DNA of 64,000 nt from DASWTL01 sp966250385 (GTDB lineage Bacteria; Bacteroidota; Bacteroidia; Sphingobacteriales; Sphingobacteriaceae), in contig CBINHC010000013.1 of NCBI GenBank assembly GCA_966250385.1, positions 1 to 64,000 of the forward strand. The letters run 5' to 3'. Made by a program: the position numbers and the translations under genes. Position 1 is the stretch's first letter. Every line of letters starts with the position of its first letter. This document shows, piece after piece, positions 7,599 through 16,637 of this stretch. The notes beneath the pieces are model-generated. The model was not told where the DNA came from. It saw nothing but the letters and a program-made list of their open reading frames with translations, and ran no database searches.

Positions 7599-9020
7599 AT
7601 GAACCGGCTGTTATTTCTGCTCTTCGCCCTTTTTGTTACCGGCTGTTCCGGTGTTTCCAGTCCGGCCGCATCAGGCGACTCTGCTGTACCCGCTGTGCCG
7701 GCAGAAGACGAACCGGTGCGGGAATACCTCGATGGAGGAGGGACGGATGTTCTCCTCTTTCCTAACCGGATCAGGAAGATCTACGCGGAGAACGGTTACC
7801 GGTATCTGTGGGCCGGGCAGCACCGCCAGGTTCAGGTCCGTGAAGCACTGATGACCCTGGATTGCGTGATCCAGTTTGGCCTGACCCCGGAACTGTATCA
7901 TCCCGGGCAGCTGACATCAGAACAGACCGGCCTCTTGTCATCCGGCGGCGCAGAAGCCGGCACAGCGCAGGCGCGGGCCGACGTGCTGCTGACCGATGCC
8001 ATGCTGGCATTCATGTTCCATCTGCATTACGGCCGGTTCAATCCGAAAATGACCATGCAGGCGTTCGACCGGCCGGATCGTCCCGGAGTTTCCCTGGACT
8101 CGGTACTCCTGAAGGCACTGGCGTCCGGATCGTTCCGTGAAACGATCCTTGAAGTCCAGCCTCAATCCCGGGGGTACCGCCTGCTGCAGGACTATCAGCG
8201 GTTGCTCAGCAGCCAGTATACCGGGGACCGGTACGAAATCCATGACGATACCCTTCGGCTGATCGCGGCCAACCTGGAACGGTACCGCTGGCACCAGACG
8301 GAGGGAAGGCACTATATCGAGATCAATATCCCTTCATACAGGCTGGAGTACGTCAACGGCACGATCAGGGAACGATTCCGGGTGATCGTCGGAAAGCCGG
8401 TCAGCCCGACACCGGTCCTCGAGGGACGGATCAAATACTTTAAGACGGCACCCGACTGGACCGTTCCGGCCGGGATCTTCCGGAAGGAGATCCTGCCGGG
8501 GGCACTGGCCGATCCGGGCTACCTGGACCGGAATAAATTCACGATCTATAACGACCGGGGAGAACCGGTCCCGACTGACCGGAGCAGCCTGCTGGCCATC
8601 CGGAGGAATCCGTCCCGGTATGTAGCCCGGCAATCCTCGGGCTGCGATAACGCACTGGGCCGGATCCTGTTCTTTTTCGATAATCCTTACAGCGTGTACC
8701 TCCATGATACGCCCGCGCGGCATCTTTTTGACCGGGAATACCGGGCGCTGAGCCACGGTTGTATCCGGGTGGAAAACGCCGGAAGGCTTGCCGGCCTGCT
8801 TCTGGATGCCGAAGCGGCGCCCCGGTCCGTCCGGCTGAACGTTGAACGTTCGATGGAAGCCTACTCGGCCTACCGCCACGACTTAAAGATCCCGGTGCCG
8901 GTTCTGATCCGTTACATCACCTGTGAAGTGGAGGAAGGGATCCTGATACATCACCCGGATGTGTATGACCGGGACAAACGGCTCGTTGAACAGTTATTCG
9001 GACGTAAAGAAAGATCATGA
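7599..9020 (+). CDS. Lipoprotein L,D-transpeptidase (YcbB-like)
   Basis: This 473-residue enzyme would make 3-3 cross-links in peptidoglycan or attach proteins to it. The N-terminus is a lipoprotein signal (MNRLLFLLFALFVTGC, lipobox VTGC). A scaffold domain resembling YcbB/WcbT N-terminal regions follows (about 50-230), then the YkuD catalytic domain (about 250-420) with the active-site motif LSHGCIRVENA containing the catalytic Cys and His. The ATG at 7599 is chosen because it starts the signal peptide; the frame is open 25 codons upstream. It is followed after 3 bases by a PEBP gene. Paired Fnr-like operators suggest cell-wall remodelling at low oxygen. Confidence 0.88.
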   Translation: MNRLLFLLFALFVTGCSGVSSPAASGDSAVPAVPAEDEPVREYLDGGGTDVLLFPNRIRKIYAENGYRYLWAGQHRQVQVREALMTLDCVIQFGLTPELYHPGQLTSEQTGLLSSGGAEAGTAQARADVLLTDAMLAFMFHLHYGRFNPKMTMQAFDRPDRPGVSLDSVLLKALASGSFRETILEVQPQSRGYRLLQDYQRLLSSQYTGDRYEIHDDTLRLIAANLERYRWHQTEGRHYIEINIPSYRLEYVNGTIRERFRVIVGKPVSPTPVLEGRIKYFKTAPDWTVPAGIFRKEILPGALADPGYLDRNKFTIYNDRGEPVPTDRSSLLAIRRNPSRYVARQSSGCDNALGRILFFFDNPYSVYLHDTPARHLFDREYRALSHGCIRVENAGRLAGLLLDAEAAPRSVRLNVERSMEAYSAYRHDLKIPVPVLIRYITCEVEEGILIHHPDVYDRDKRLVEQLFGRKERS

Positions 9021-9023
9021 ACC

Positions 9024-9509
9024 ATGGATGACACCACTGTAAAACATGAGGCTACGCGGGCTCCGGACTTCGGGGAACTTCAGGTCAGCAGCAGCGCATT
9101 TCAGGAAGGCGCCCTGATCCCTGCGGAATACACCTGTGACGGCCGGAACATCAGTCCGCCGCTTGATATTGAACACGTGCCGGCAGCTGCCAGGTCGCTG
9201 GCGCTGATCGCCGATGATCCGGACGCTCCCCATGGGAACTGGCTGCACTGGCTGGTCTGGGATATCCCGGTTACCCACCGGATCCCGGAAAACGCGATTC
9301 ACGGAACCCAGGGCAGGAATGATTTCGGGGATCCGGGGTATGGCGGTCCCTGTCCGCCTTCAGGTACGCACCGGTATTGTTTCAAAGTCTATGCGCTGGA
9401 TGCGGTCCTGAATCTGGCCGCTGGTACCGGAAAAGCGGAACTTGAGCGGTCCATGGCCGGACATATCCTGGCTTTCGGACAGCTGACCGGGAAATACCAC
9501 CGGATGTAG
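9024..9509 (+). CDS. YbhB/YbcL family (PEBP) protein
   Basis: This 161-residue protein is of the phosphatidylethanolamine-binding / Raf-kinase-inhibitor-like family. It shows the pocket motifs EYTCDGRNISPPL, SLALIADDPDAP, WLHWLVWDIP, the GYGGPCPPSGTHRYCFKVYALD block and a C-terminal helix. No signal peptide is seen. Bacterial members have no settled role. It starts 3 bases after the L,D-transpeptidase stop, so the two are probably co-transcribed. Confidence 0.9.
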   Translation: MDDTTVKHEATRAPDFGELQVSSSAFQEGALIPAEYTCDGRNISPPLDIEHVPAAARSLALIADDPDAPHGNWLHWLVWDIPVTHRIPENAIHGTQGRNDFGDPGYGGPCPPSGTHRYCFKVYALDAVLNLAAGTGKAELERSMAGHILAFGQLTGKYHRM

Positions 9510-9517
9510 GCATGGCG

Positions 9518-10366
9518 TTATTGACTGGTCTGCGGCAGTACCAGGAGCATGGCATGATGGTAGTTCAGAATTTCCCGGATGTAACGGCTTTCAAATAACC
9601 GCCGGAAGAAAGAATACCTGTTATGTACCAGCGCCAGTACCCGGACATCAGCCTCGCGGGTGAGTTCCGCGAGTCTTTCGGTCACCGGCCCGGTCCCGAT
9701 CTCCTCATAGTCGGTGGCCAGGTACCGGAAAGTTCCGGTGATCTGGCTGATGGCCCTTTGATGGCTCAGCTGGTCTGTATCCTCAAGTTCAGTTTTGCTG
9801 ACATGAATAACCAGGAGTCCGGAGCTGAAGATATTAGCAAAGGCGGCTATCTCCGCCAGTGCCTGATTCGCCTGGGCTTCCAGGTTGCTTGCAAAGGCGA
9901 TGCTGAAGTGTCCGCTCAGATGCAGCGATTCAGGGACCAGCAAAACCGGGCAGAACGCCTTCCCGATGATGTCGGTGGTGAACTTTCCGCTGACAGGCTC
10001 GCGCGGCGTGCGGTTGCGCGCCCGGTCGCCCATCACAGTCAGCCAGACCCGGGTCTTGTCAACGGGGTCCAGGGCCTGGTTCTCCAGGATGAACGGCCTG
10101 CCCGCAGATGCAATCTCTACGGAACCCTGTAATTCTTTCCGGAGGGTGTCGGCGGTTTTTTCCAGGCGTTCGAAAACCTCGTTCTCAATCGCCGAATACT
10201 CTGAATAATACGGATAGACCCCTGATTCCGCCGGCAGAATTGCCGGTACGGCAAAGAGGTTCAGGAGCAACAGGTCGGAACCGGTCTTTTCGGCGATCCG
10301 GACTGCCACCCGGGCCGCATGGTCGGCGGGCGGGGAAAAGTCTGTCAGCACGAGTATGGTTCTCAT
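9518..10366 (-). CDS. Tandem-domain universal stress protein
   Basis: This 282-residue protein has two UspA-like domains. The first starts RTILVLTDFSPPADHAARVAVRIAEKTGSDLLLLNLF and ends ...PREPVSGKFTTDIIGKAFCPVLLVPE. The second starts FSIAFASNLEAQANQALAEI and ends RYIREILNYHHAMLLVLPQ. ATG 10366 is selected because the conserved beta-1 strand begins there; the frame is open 28 codons further upstream. It converges on the PEBP gene, with 8 bases between, and is divergent from pfkB. Its upstream region carries two perfect Fnr-like dyads. Confidence 0.85.
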   Translation of the reverse strand: MRTILVLTDFSPPADHAARVAVRIAEKTGSDLLLLNLFAVPAILPAESGVYPYYSEYSAIENEVFERLEKTADTLRKELQGSVEIASAGRPFILENQALDPVDKTRVWLTVMGDRARNRTPREPVSGKFTTDIIGKAFCPVLLVPESLHLSGHFSIAFASNLEAQANQALAEIAAFANIFSSGLLVIHVSKTELEDTDQLSHQRAISQITGTFRYLATDYEEIGTGPVTERLAELTREADVRVLALVHNRYSFFRRLFESRYIREILNYHHAMLLVLPQTSQ

Positions 10367-10410
10367 GGGGCCGGGGCTCGTCATCATGGCAAACGCTTGT
10401 CTTCCGGTGA

Positions 10411-10475
10411 GGAAAGTAGCCGTCCGGGGACTTTCCGTGACTGACCGCAATCAGGCGGGACACTGATCCTGGTCA
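10411..10475 (-). promoter_or_regulatory. Paired Fnr/FixK-like operator of usp (9518-10366)
   Basis: Two perfect dyads lie with centres 22 bp apart: TGACCGCAATCA at 10442-10453 and TGATCCTGGTCA at 10464-10475. At 36.5 and 58.5 bp on the minus strand lies TACTTTCC (10411-10418), a weak -7 box with two mismatches. No comparable box was found at that spacing towards the divergent pfkB gene, but shared control is possible. Confidence 0.5.
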
Positions 10476-10551
10476 GCTTGAGTACCCTGCACGTGGTTTA
10501 TGGAAACCATCGGATGCCGGTGAGGTTATTAGTAAACCTTAATGTGATGTC

Positions 10552-11487
10552 ATGATCCTCACCCTGACAATGAACCCGGCCCTCGACAAAAGCACATCGG
10601 TAGAAAAACTGCTCCCGGACAAGAAACTTCGCTGCTCGGAAGTCATCCTCGAACCGGGGGGCGGCGGGATCAATGTAAGCAAGGCCATCCGGAGGCTCGG
10701 CGGTGACAGCCTGGCCATATTTTCCTCGGGAGGCAATAATGGTAAACTGCTGGAGGACCTGCTGATCCGTGACGGGATCAGGTTCAGAGCCATACCCGTA
10801 CGGGAGGAGACCCGCGAAAATTTTACTGCGGTCGACCGGGCCGCCAATGCACAGTACCGGTTTGTAATGCCGGGCGGTCATCTTTCCGAAGAGGAGATGG
10901 GGGAGTTCATAACGGTATTCCGGGCGCTGGATCCGCCTCCCGATATCGTTGTAGCCAGCGGCAGCCTGCCTGAAGGTGCCCCGGAAGACCTGTATGCCCG
11001 GCTCGCCAGGGCGACCCGGGAGAAAGGCATCCGTTTGATCGTCGATACGTCGGGGGCCGCCCTGTTGAAAGCGGCGGAGGAAGGACTGTTCCTGTTGAAG
11101 CCGAATCTTTCAGAACTGTGCAGCCTGGTGGGGAAGGAGTTCCTGGAGCTTGACGAGATCGACGATGCGGCGCGCACGGTGCTGGAATCCGGCAAATGTG
11201 AAGTGCTGATCGTGTCACGGGGACCCGCAGGAGCATTGCTGGTGACCCGGGACCTTCATGAGAGCATCCCGGCACCGACGGTCAGGAAACTGAGCACCGT
11301 GGGCGCCGGCGACAGTATGGTTGGCGGGATGGTATACCAGCTCTCCAGGGGCGCCTCGCTCAGCGAGATGGCTCGCTTTGGAGTCGCCTGCGGAACGGCG
11401 GCGACCATGAATTCCGGGACCCATCTGTTCAATGATCCGGATGTCCGGCGGTTGTACGAATGGATCCGGAACCACTCGGGAACCTGA
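10552..11487 (+). CDS. pfkB: PfkB-family hexose-phosphate kinase (6-phosphofructokinase 2-like)
   Basis: This 311-residue enzyme would phosphorylate fructose-6-phosphate or a related sugar phosphate with ATP. It has the MILTLTMNPALDK start of the Pfk-2/FruK branch, the GGGGINVSKAIRRLGG PfkB signature 1, VVASGSLPEG, the LKPNLSELCSLVG segment and the catalytic anion hole with base in STVGAGDSMVGGMVYQLS. Tagatose-6-phosphate or fructose-1-phosphate specificity cannot be excluded. It is divergent from a universal stress gene across a region with two Fnr-like dyads. PfkB and Usp genes are also co-induced by hypoxia in the mycobacterial DosR regulon. Confidence 0.88.
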   Translation: MILTLTMNPALDKSTSVEKLLPDKKLRCSEVILEPGGGGINVSKAIRRLGGDSLAIFSSGGNNGKLLEDLLIRDGIRFRAIPVREETRENFTAVDRAANAQYRFVMPGGHLSEEEMGEFITVFRALDPPPDIVVASGSLPEGAPEDLYARLARATREKGIRLIVDTSGAALLKAAEEGLFLLKPNLSELCSLVGKEFLELDEIDDAARTVLESGKCEVLIVSRGPAGALLVTRDLHESIPAPTVRKLSTVGAGDSMVGGMVYQLSRGASLSEMARFGVACGTAATMNSGTHLFNDPDVRRLYEWIRNHSGT

Positions 11488-11758
11488 AGCGATGGCGGAC
11501 CTCCGGCTGCCTCTTTCACCTGATCACTTGCGCCTGTTTAGAAGACGTTGTTTAACAGATTCGTGCATTTTTTTTATCTTTAGTATACGTTTTGCACATG
11601 CGGGGACCCGCCAGGAATGAATGTCCCGGAGGCTGATACAGTTCCGGTAGGAAAGCGAAAGCTGACCGAATTCCTTTGGGATGCTGCCGCATTGAATGAA
11701 AAGATACCCAGGCACGCTATCCTGAAGAAAAAACTCACCTCTCAAATATTAGAACCTT

Positions 11759-12238
11759 ATGGCAAAGAAAATCGCCCTGATCATTGTCATCCTGCTGATC
11801 CTGATCCAGTTCTTCAGGCCCGAACCAAACGTTTCTTCAGCGGCTCAACCGGCCTCCGTTGCCGCACACTATGAAGTGCCCGATCAGGTAGGAAGTATTC
11901 TCAAAAAGGCCTGTATGGATTGCCACAGTAACAATACCAGGTACCCCTGGTACAGCCGTGTCCAGCCCGTGGCCTGGTTCCTGAGCTACCACGTAAAGGA
12001 CGGGAAAGAGGAACTGAACTTCGACGAGTTCACCACCTACAACTTAAAGAAGCAGGACCATAAGCTGAAGGAAGTGGTCGAAACAGTGGAAAAAGGTGAG
12101 ATGCCGATTGAATCCTATACACTGATGCACAGGGAAGCGGCGCTCAGCCCGGAGGAACGGCAGGACCTGATCCGCTGGGCCAGGAATCTGCGGGGGCAGA
12201 TCCGGCAGAAAATGGCCGTATCCGATTCCCGGCCATAG
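11759..12238 (+). CDS. Membrane-anchored heme-binding (cytochrome c-like) domain protein
   Basis: This 159-residue protein has an N-terminal hydrophobic segment (AKKIALIIVILLILIQFF) acting as signal anchor, then a heme-binding domain with one CxxCH (CMDCHSNNTRYPWYSRVQPVAWFL) and the conserved HVKDGKEELNFDEF block. This pattern matches the haem-binding domain family seen widely in Bacteroidota. The protein would face the periplasm and may carry electrons or sense redox state. It lies between pfkB and a convergent P-type ATPase. No paired Fnr-like operator was found upstream. Confidence 0.85.
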   Translation: MAKKIALIIVILLILIQFFRPEPNVSSAAQPASVAAHYEVPDQVGSILKKACMDCHSNNTRYPWYSRVQPVAWFLSYHVKDGKEELNFDEFTTYNLKKQDHKLKEVVETVEKGEMPIESYTLMHREAALSPEERQDLIRWARNLRGQIRQKMAVSDSRP

Positions 12239-12256
12239 CTTCGATGGGAATTCCCG

Positions 12257-14788
12257 CTAATCCGGTGATGTTCTCACGGCATCCGGGAGCTGTGCGCCCC
12301 TTCGGCGGTTAGTCCATTTATAGCCCTCAAACCAGATGACCGAGAGGAAGCTTGCGGCCAGCGGCACCAGGAACTGGTGCAGGTTCACTGCGGAGAACCT
12401 GAAGAACTCCCGCAGGCCAGGGACGGTGATCAGCACAAACAGGAGGAAGACCGTCAGGAGGATGATGCCTCTGAGCAGCCGGTTATGGTACCTGAACGTT
12501 CCAATGACCGAGACATAGAATGAACGGTTGACCAGGGAAAGGAAGACGTTGGCCATGACCAGATGAATGAAGACCATCGTCCGGACCAGCTGTTCGTCAT
12601 ACATCAGCCGGACCCCATACCGGTACACCAGCAGGGATCCGGCGGCAATCATCAGTCCCTGCCATACACTGATGGACAACTCGCCCCAGGACAGAAAGGT
12701 CCTGGTCATGGGCCGCGGCGGCTGGTGCATTGACCGGGGCTCAGCCGGTTCGTTCTCATAGGCAATGGAACAGGTAGGGCCCATGATCAGCTCCAGAAAG
12801 ATGACGTGTACCGGCGTCAGAACATGAGGGTAAACCCAGCCCAGGAGCAACGGTACGCTAACGGTCAGTATGATGGGTATATGGATTGAAATGATGTACT
12901 GGACGGCCTTTTTCAGATTGGAATAGATCTTCCTGCCCATGGAAACGGCGTCGACCATCTTTCCCAGGTCGTCATCGGTCAGGATCAGGGAGGAGGACTC
13001 CCTGGCGGTTTCCGAGCCCCGCTTTCCCATGGCGATTCCGATATGCGCCGCTTTCAGCGCCGGTCCGTCGTTGACTCCGTCACCCGTCATCGCCACAATA
13101 TGCCCCTGCCTTTTCAGGGCTGTAATGATCCGGAGCTTGGCCTCGGGAAACATGCGGGTAAAGATCTGGACGCGGCCGACCTGCTTATCCAGCTCCTGGT
13201 CCGTCATCCGGACGAGCTGTTCGCCCTCCAGGGTGGTCTCTGCGCCGCGGAACCCGACCTGGCGGGCGATGGTCAGGGTGGTCAGGGCATTATCCCCGGT
13301 GATGATCTTAATGCCGATACCGGCCGTGTAGAATTGCTCGAAAGCGGATCTGATATTCTCCTTCGGGGGATCGTAAAAGGCCACCAGACCAAGAAAAGTG
13401 AACGGCAGCTGCTGCTGGTCCGCCGGAAAATCTTCACCCCGGAAATCGGAGACCGCCACAGCAAGGACCCGGAAGCCTTTCCTGAGAAGCACTTCCAGCG
13501 CCCGCCTGGTCCCCGCTTCGAGGTCCGGGGACAAAGACACCAGACGGAGGATCGTTTCCGGGGCGCCTTTGGCGGCGATGATCCGCCTGTCCGACTGATT
13601 GCTGAAGACATGGGTCATCATCGGCGGTTTTCCTGCGAGCGGATATTCATGCACCATCCGGTATCCGGCCCGTTCATCCACATCCGCCAGCTGCTGATAG
13701 GCCGCATGAAGCGCTTTTTCCATCGGGTCAAAGGGGACGGGTTCGCTGGCCCACATGGATGCCGAGATCAGGCCGAATCCGGCAGGCTCCGTTTTCCAGT
13801 CGGCGGCACGATACATCGGCTGCGGCTCTCCCGGCAGGTAGATAGCGGCTAGCTCCATCCGGTTCTCCGTAATGGTTCCGGTCTTATCCGTGCAGATGAC
13901 TGTTGCCGAGCCGAGCGCTTCCACAGTCCGCATCTCCTTGACAATGATGCCCTGCTGCATCAGCCGCCAGGCGCCCAGTGCCATGAAAGTCGTGAATGCC
14001 ACCGGAATCTCTTCCGGGAGGATGGACATGGCCAGCGTCAGGGCCTTCAGGAGACTGTCGGCCAGCTGCCGTGACAGCAGGTAATTGAATGCCCAGACGA
14101 CCAGGAAGACCAGTCCCCCGGCCAGGGCCATTTGCCTGACGAACCGGTCAATCTGGGCCTGCAGCGGCGTTTTCTCCACCCGGATGCTCTCGATCGTTTT
14201 GCCGATCTTTCCCAGGGCCGTTCCGGTGCCGATCGCCGTGATCCGGCAGACGGCCAGTCCGGAAACTGCGATGGTGCCCTTGCTGATCCCGCTGTCGGCT
14301 TCCTTGGCAACAGGGAACGATTCTCCGGTCAGAATGGATTCATTGACAGCGAAATCGTTGGCCTGGAGGATTATGCCGTCGGCCGCGATCAGGCTGCCTT
14401 CTTCGACGACCATGTAGTCGCCCACGACCAGGTTCACCGAGTTGATCTCCGTTACGTTTCCGTTCCGGATAACCTTTGCCCGCGGGGCGGTGAGGCTCTT
14501 CATGGCGGCCAGCGCATTCTCGCTCCGGGAGTCCTGGTAGATAGAAATTGCCGACACGAAGAGAATGGCCGCCAGCATGAAGGCCGCCTCGTGTATCTCC
14601 CCGAGCAGGAAGTAGAGCACGGTGGAGATCACCAGGATGACGAACATCGGCTCAACGGCCACCGCGGCCACCTTTTTCAGGAAGTAGCTGGGTGACCGGC
14701 CCTGGATTTCGTTCATGCCGTACACTGACCGCGAACGGTGTACTTCGGCTGTGCTCAGCCCGGCGAACGGAAAAGGATTGTCATTCAT
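12257..14788 (-). CDS. P2-type cation-transporting ATPase
   Basis: This 843-residue membrane pump has the layout of Ca2+/Na+-type P2 ATPases: an N-terminal cation ATPase domain, the TGES actuator loop (near residue 154), the TM4 motif PEEIP (258-262), the phosphorylation motif DKTGT (Asp about 301), the GDGVNDGPALKAAHIGIAMG hinge and about six C-terminal helices. PEEIP in place of PEGLP leaves the transported ion uncertain. An in-frame TTG at 14821 could add 11 residues; ATG 14788 is preferred. The association with Usp and PfkB genes resembles the CtpF setting in the mycobacterial dormancy regulon. Confidence 0.88.
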   Translation of the reverse strand: MNDNPFPFAGLSTAEVHRSRSVYGMNEIQGRSPSYFLKKVAAVAVEPMFVILVISTVLYFLLGEIHEAAFMLAAILFVSAISIYQDSRSENALAAMKSLTAPRAKVIRNGNVTEINSVNLVVGDYMVVEEGSLIAADGIILQANDFAVNESILTGESFPVAKEADSGISKGTIAVSGLAVCRITAIGTGTALGKIGKTIESIRVEKTPLQAQIDRFVRQMALAGGLVFLVVWAFNYLLSRQLADSLLKALTLAMSILPEEIPVAFTTFMALGAWRLMQQGIIVKEMRTVEALGSATVICTDKTGTITENRMELAAIYLPGEPQPMYRAADWKTEPAGFGLISASMWASEPVPFDPMEKALHAAYQQLADVDERAGYRMVHEYPLAGKPPMMTHVFSNQSDRRIIAAKGAPETILRLVSLSPDLEAGTRRALEVLLRKGFRVLAVAVSDFRGEDFPADQQQLPFTFLGLVAFYDPPKENIRSAFEQFYTAGIGIKIITGDNALTTLTIARQVGFRGAETTLEGEQLVRMTDQELDKQVGRVQIFTRMFPEAKLRIITALKRQGHIVAMTGDGVNDGPALKAAHIGIAMGKRGSETARESSSLILTDDDLGKMVDAVSMGRKIYSNLKKAVQYIISIHIPIILTVSVPLLLGWVYPHVLTPVHVIFLELIMGPTCSIAYENEPAEPRSMHQPPRPMTRTFLSWGELSISVWQGLMIAAGSLLVYRYGVRLMYDEQLVRTMVFIHLVMANVFLSLVNRSFYVSVIGTFRYHNRLLRGIILLTVFLLFVLITVPGLREFFRFSAVNLHQFLVPLAASFLSVIWFEGYKWTNRRRGAQLPDAVRTSPD

Positions 14789-14870
14789 CGCAATGGTCCT
14801 GGTGAACTCTTCCCGTATCAAAGTCCCCAGCTAAGGAACAAATGCACCGGCTGTTTTTGTTTGGGATCTG

Positions 14871-14878
14871 CAAAGTTA
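14871..14878 (-). promoter_or_regulatory. -7 box upstream of the P-type ATPase
   Basis: Read on the minus strand, TAACTTTG is an exact match to TAnnTTTG, followed by CAG. It lies 83 bases before ATG 14788. The nearby dyads (14905-14938) are 39.5 and 61.5 bp away, 3 bp off the spacing used elsewhere, so shared control with the divergent usp gene is uncertain. Confidence 0.45.
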
Positions 14879-14904
14879 CCCTGTGCGCTGCCTTTGGGCC
14901 CCGA

Positions 14905-14969
14905 TAACGGAGGTCACGGTTTTTCCTGACCGTTGTCACGTTTTTGGCGGCCGGTCGTGCCGATATTTA
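14905..14969 (+). promoter_or_regulatory. Paired Fnr/FixK-like operator and -7 box of usp (14986-15846)
   Basis: The near-dyad TAACGGAGGTCA (14905-14916) and the perfect dyad TGACCGTTGTCA (14927-14938) have centres 22 bp apart. A -7-like box GATATTTA at 14962-14969 is at the standard 58.5 and 36.5 bp. The box has two mismatches to TAnnTTTG, of the same GAnnTTTA form as the L,D-transpeptidase promoter. Confidence 0.5.
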
Positions 14970-14985
14970 CCGGAAACCAGACCAG

Positions 14986-15846
14986 ATGAAAACCATCCTA
15001 GTACTGACCGATTTCACCGACAAGTCCCGCCGCGCCGCCGCTTACGCCTTCGGACTGGCAGCCGCCCTTAACATGGATCTGCTGCTCTTCAACTCCTACC
15101 TGGTACCGAACGCCGACATGACCGGTGTCGGAATGGCGCCGCCCTTTTTTGCGGACTATGATCTGTACGAAAGCCTGAGTACAGGGCAGCTCCGGAAGCA
15201 GGCGGATTCGCTCAGGGAAGAGATGCGGGGAGCCGGTTCAGCCGGGCCGGAGATCCGCGTCGCAAATAGTATCGGTACGCTCGGCGACGGTATCCGCCGG
15301 CTAATGGAGGATGAAGATATCGCCCTGCTCGTTATGGGAAGCAAGGGGACTGAAGCACTGACGCACTTTCTTTACGGCGCCGACACCACGGAAGTGATTC
15401 GCAGGGCGACATGCCCGGTCCTGCTGGTACCCCCGGATGCGGGGACCGGGCAGCTCACTAGGATCGCACTGGCTGCTGATAAGCCGGATGACCGGCTGCT
15501 GAAAGCACTCCGGTACCTGGCCGGTCTGGCCGCTCCGTTCCGTGCGGAGATCATCCTGACGCATGTTTTCCCGCCGGACACCCCGGATACCGACGTGAAC
15601 CGCCGGCTGGAACAATTGCAGGAAACCGCCTCGGCATCGGAATACGACAAGATCAGCTGTGCCGGCGTTCGTGGTAAGGATATCAGCAGGGCCCTGGTAG
15701 AATTTACCGCTTCACAAGGGTGCGCCCTGATCGCCCTGATTCATCAGCGCCATACCCTGTATGAGCAGGTATTTGAGGAAAGTATTGCCCGGAAGGTGAT
15801 GGGCCGGCACCGGGTTCCGTGCCTGATATTCCCCGCGGGATTCTGA
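14986..15846 (+). CDS. Tandem-domain universal stress protein
   Basis: This 286-residue protein consists of two UspA-like domains. The first begins MKTILVLTDFTDKSRRAAAYAFGLA and contains the nucleotide loop VMGSKGTEALTHFLYGADTTEVIRRATCPVLLVPPDA, close to the G-2x-G-9x-G(S/T) motif of ATP-binding Usps. The second begins TRIALAADKPDDRLLKAL and ends VMGRHRVPCLIFPAGF. ATG 14986 is used; a TTG at 14944 is also in frame but precedes the conserved start. It is divergent from the P-type ATPase. Confidence 0.87.
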   Translation: MKTILVLTDFTDKSRRAAAYAFGLAAALNMDLLLFNSYLVPNADMTGVGMAPPFFADYDLYESLSTGQLRKQADSLREEMRGAGSAGPEIRVANSIGTLGDGIRRLMEDEDIALLVMGSKGTEALTHFLYGADTTEVIRRATCPVLLVPPDAGTGQLTRIALAADKPDDRLLKALRYLAGLAAPFRAEIILTHVFPPDTPDTDVNRRLEQLQETASASEYDKISCAGVRGKDISRALVEFTASQGCALIALIHQRHTLYEQVFEESIARKVMGRHRVPCLIFPAGF

Positions 15847-15908
15847 AACCATATTTCCCGTTTAAGGCCGCAGTCGTTATTTTAGGGGGATGAAAAAGGA
15901 ACGTAACC

Positions 15909-16637
15909 ATGTTCAGACACACGGGTAAAAGACGAACCTGGATACATAATCTGAAACTGGCCGCCCTGCTGTCCTTTGTAGCCGGGATCGTCAACGTGAC
16001 CGGCTTCTTTGCCGTGCAGAAACTGACGACCAATGTTACCGGTCATTTTGCCTTTTTTGCCGATGAAATTGTCAGAAAGAACTTCGGCGGCGCCATGATT
16101 TTCATAACGTACATCCTGGCTTTCTTTGCGGGCGCCTTCGTGTCGAACACCATGGCTGAGATCGTTTCCAGAAAACGCGGCGCTCAGCGGTTCACCCATG
16201 CCGTTCCCGTCACCGCGGAGATCCTGGTTCTCGTCTGGGTCTCCCTGTTATCGTCCGGAACCATTCAGCATTACCCGAATGTGGTGGCCTGCGCCCTGCT
16301 GTTCGCCATGGGGCTGCAGAATGCGCTGGTGACCTTTATTTCCAATTCCGTAGTCAGGACCACCCACCTGACAGGGATGTTCACGGACCTGGGGATCGAA
16401 CTGTCCCAATTGATTTTCTTTCGGAAACCCGAAAAGCGGTCCAGGCTTGCAACTTCGGTTAACCTTCGGCTGGCGATCATCTGCTTTTTCTTCCTGGGCT
16501 GCGTCACGGGCGGTTACCTGTACTTCTTCGTCGGGATACGGGCCCTGTTGCTCGCGGTCCTCATCCTGATGGCGGGGTTGCTGTACGATACCCTGAAGTT
16601 CCGGGTGGTTTCACTGGCCAGGAAGCGCCGTCACTGA
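15909..16637 (+). CDS. YoaK/DUF1275 family membrane protein
   Basis: This 242-residue protein has about six hydrophobic segments. The YoaK/DUF1275 signatures are present: LSFVAGIVNVTGFFAVQKLTTNVTGHF near the N-terminus, and FAMGLQNALVTFISNSVVRTTHLTGMFTDLGI in the middle. The family is proposed to be small-molecule transporters, but substrates are unknown. It stands alone 62 bases after the usp gene, with no obvious operator of its own, and may be transcribed with it. Confidence 0.88.
   Translation: MFRHTGKRRTWIHNLKLAALLSFVAGIVNVTGFFAVQKLTTNVTGHFAFFADEIVRKNFGGAMIFITYILAFFAGAFVSNTMAEIVSRKRGAQRFTHAVPVTAEILVLVWVSLLSSGTIQHYPNVVACALLFAMGLQNALVTFISNSVVRTTHLTGMFTDLGIELSQLIFFRKPEKRSRLATSVNLRLAIICFFFLGCVTGGYLYFFVGIRALLLAVLILMAGLLYDTLKFRVVSLARKRRH

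Noticed and set aside
10499..10506. A -7 box for pfkB at the standard distance from the dyads at 10442-10475
   Set aside because: TATGGAAA keeps only the first two bases of the box; shared control with the usp gene remains unproven.
11587..11594. A low-oxygen promoter for the heme-binding protein gene
   Set aside because: ACGTTTTG is a weak box, and no TGA-N6-TCA dyad lies at 36.5 or 58.5 bp upstream.
11617..11874. An 85-codon open frame overlapping the start of the heme-binding protein gene
   Set aside because: No recognisable protein features, it runs out of frame through the signal anchor of the real gene, and the sequence before 11759 looks like leader.
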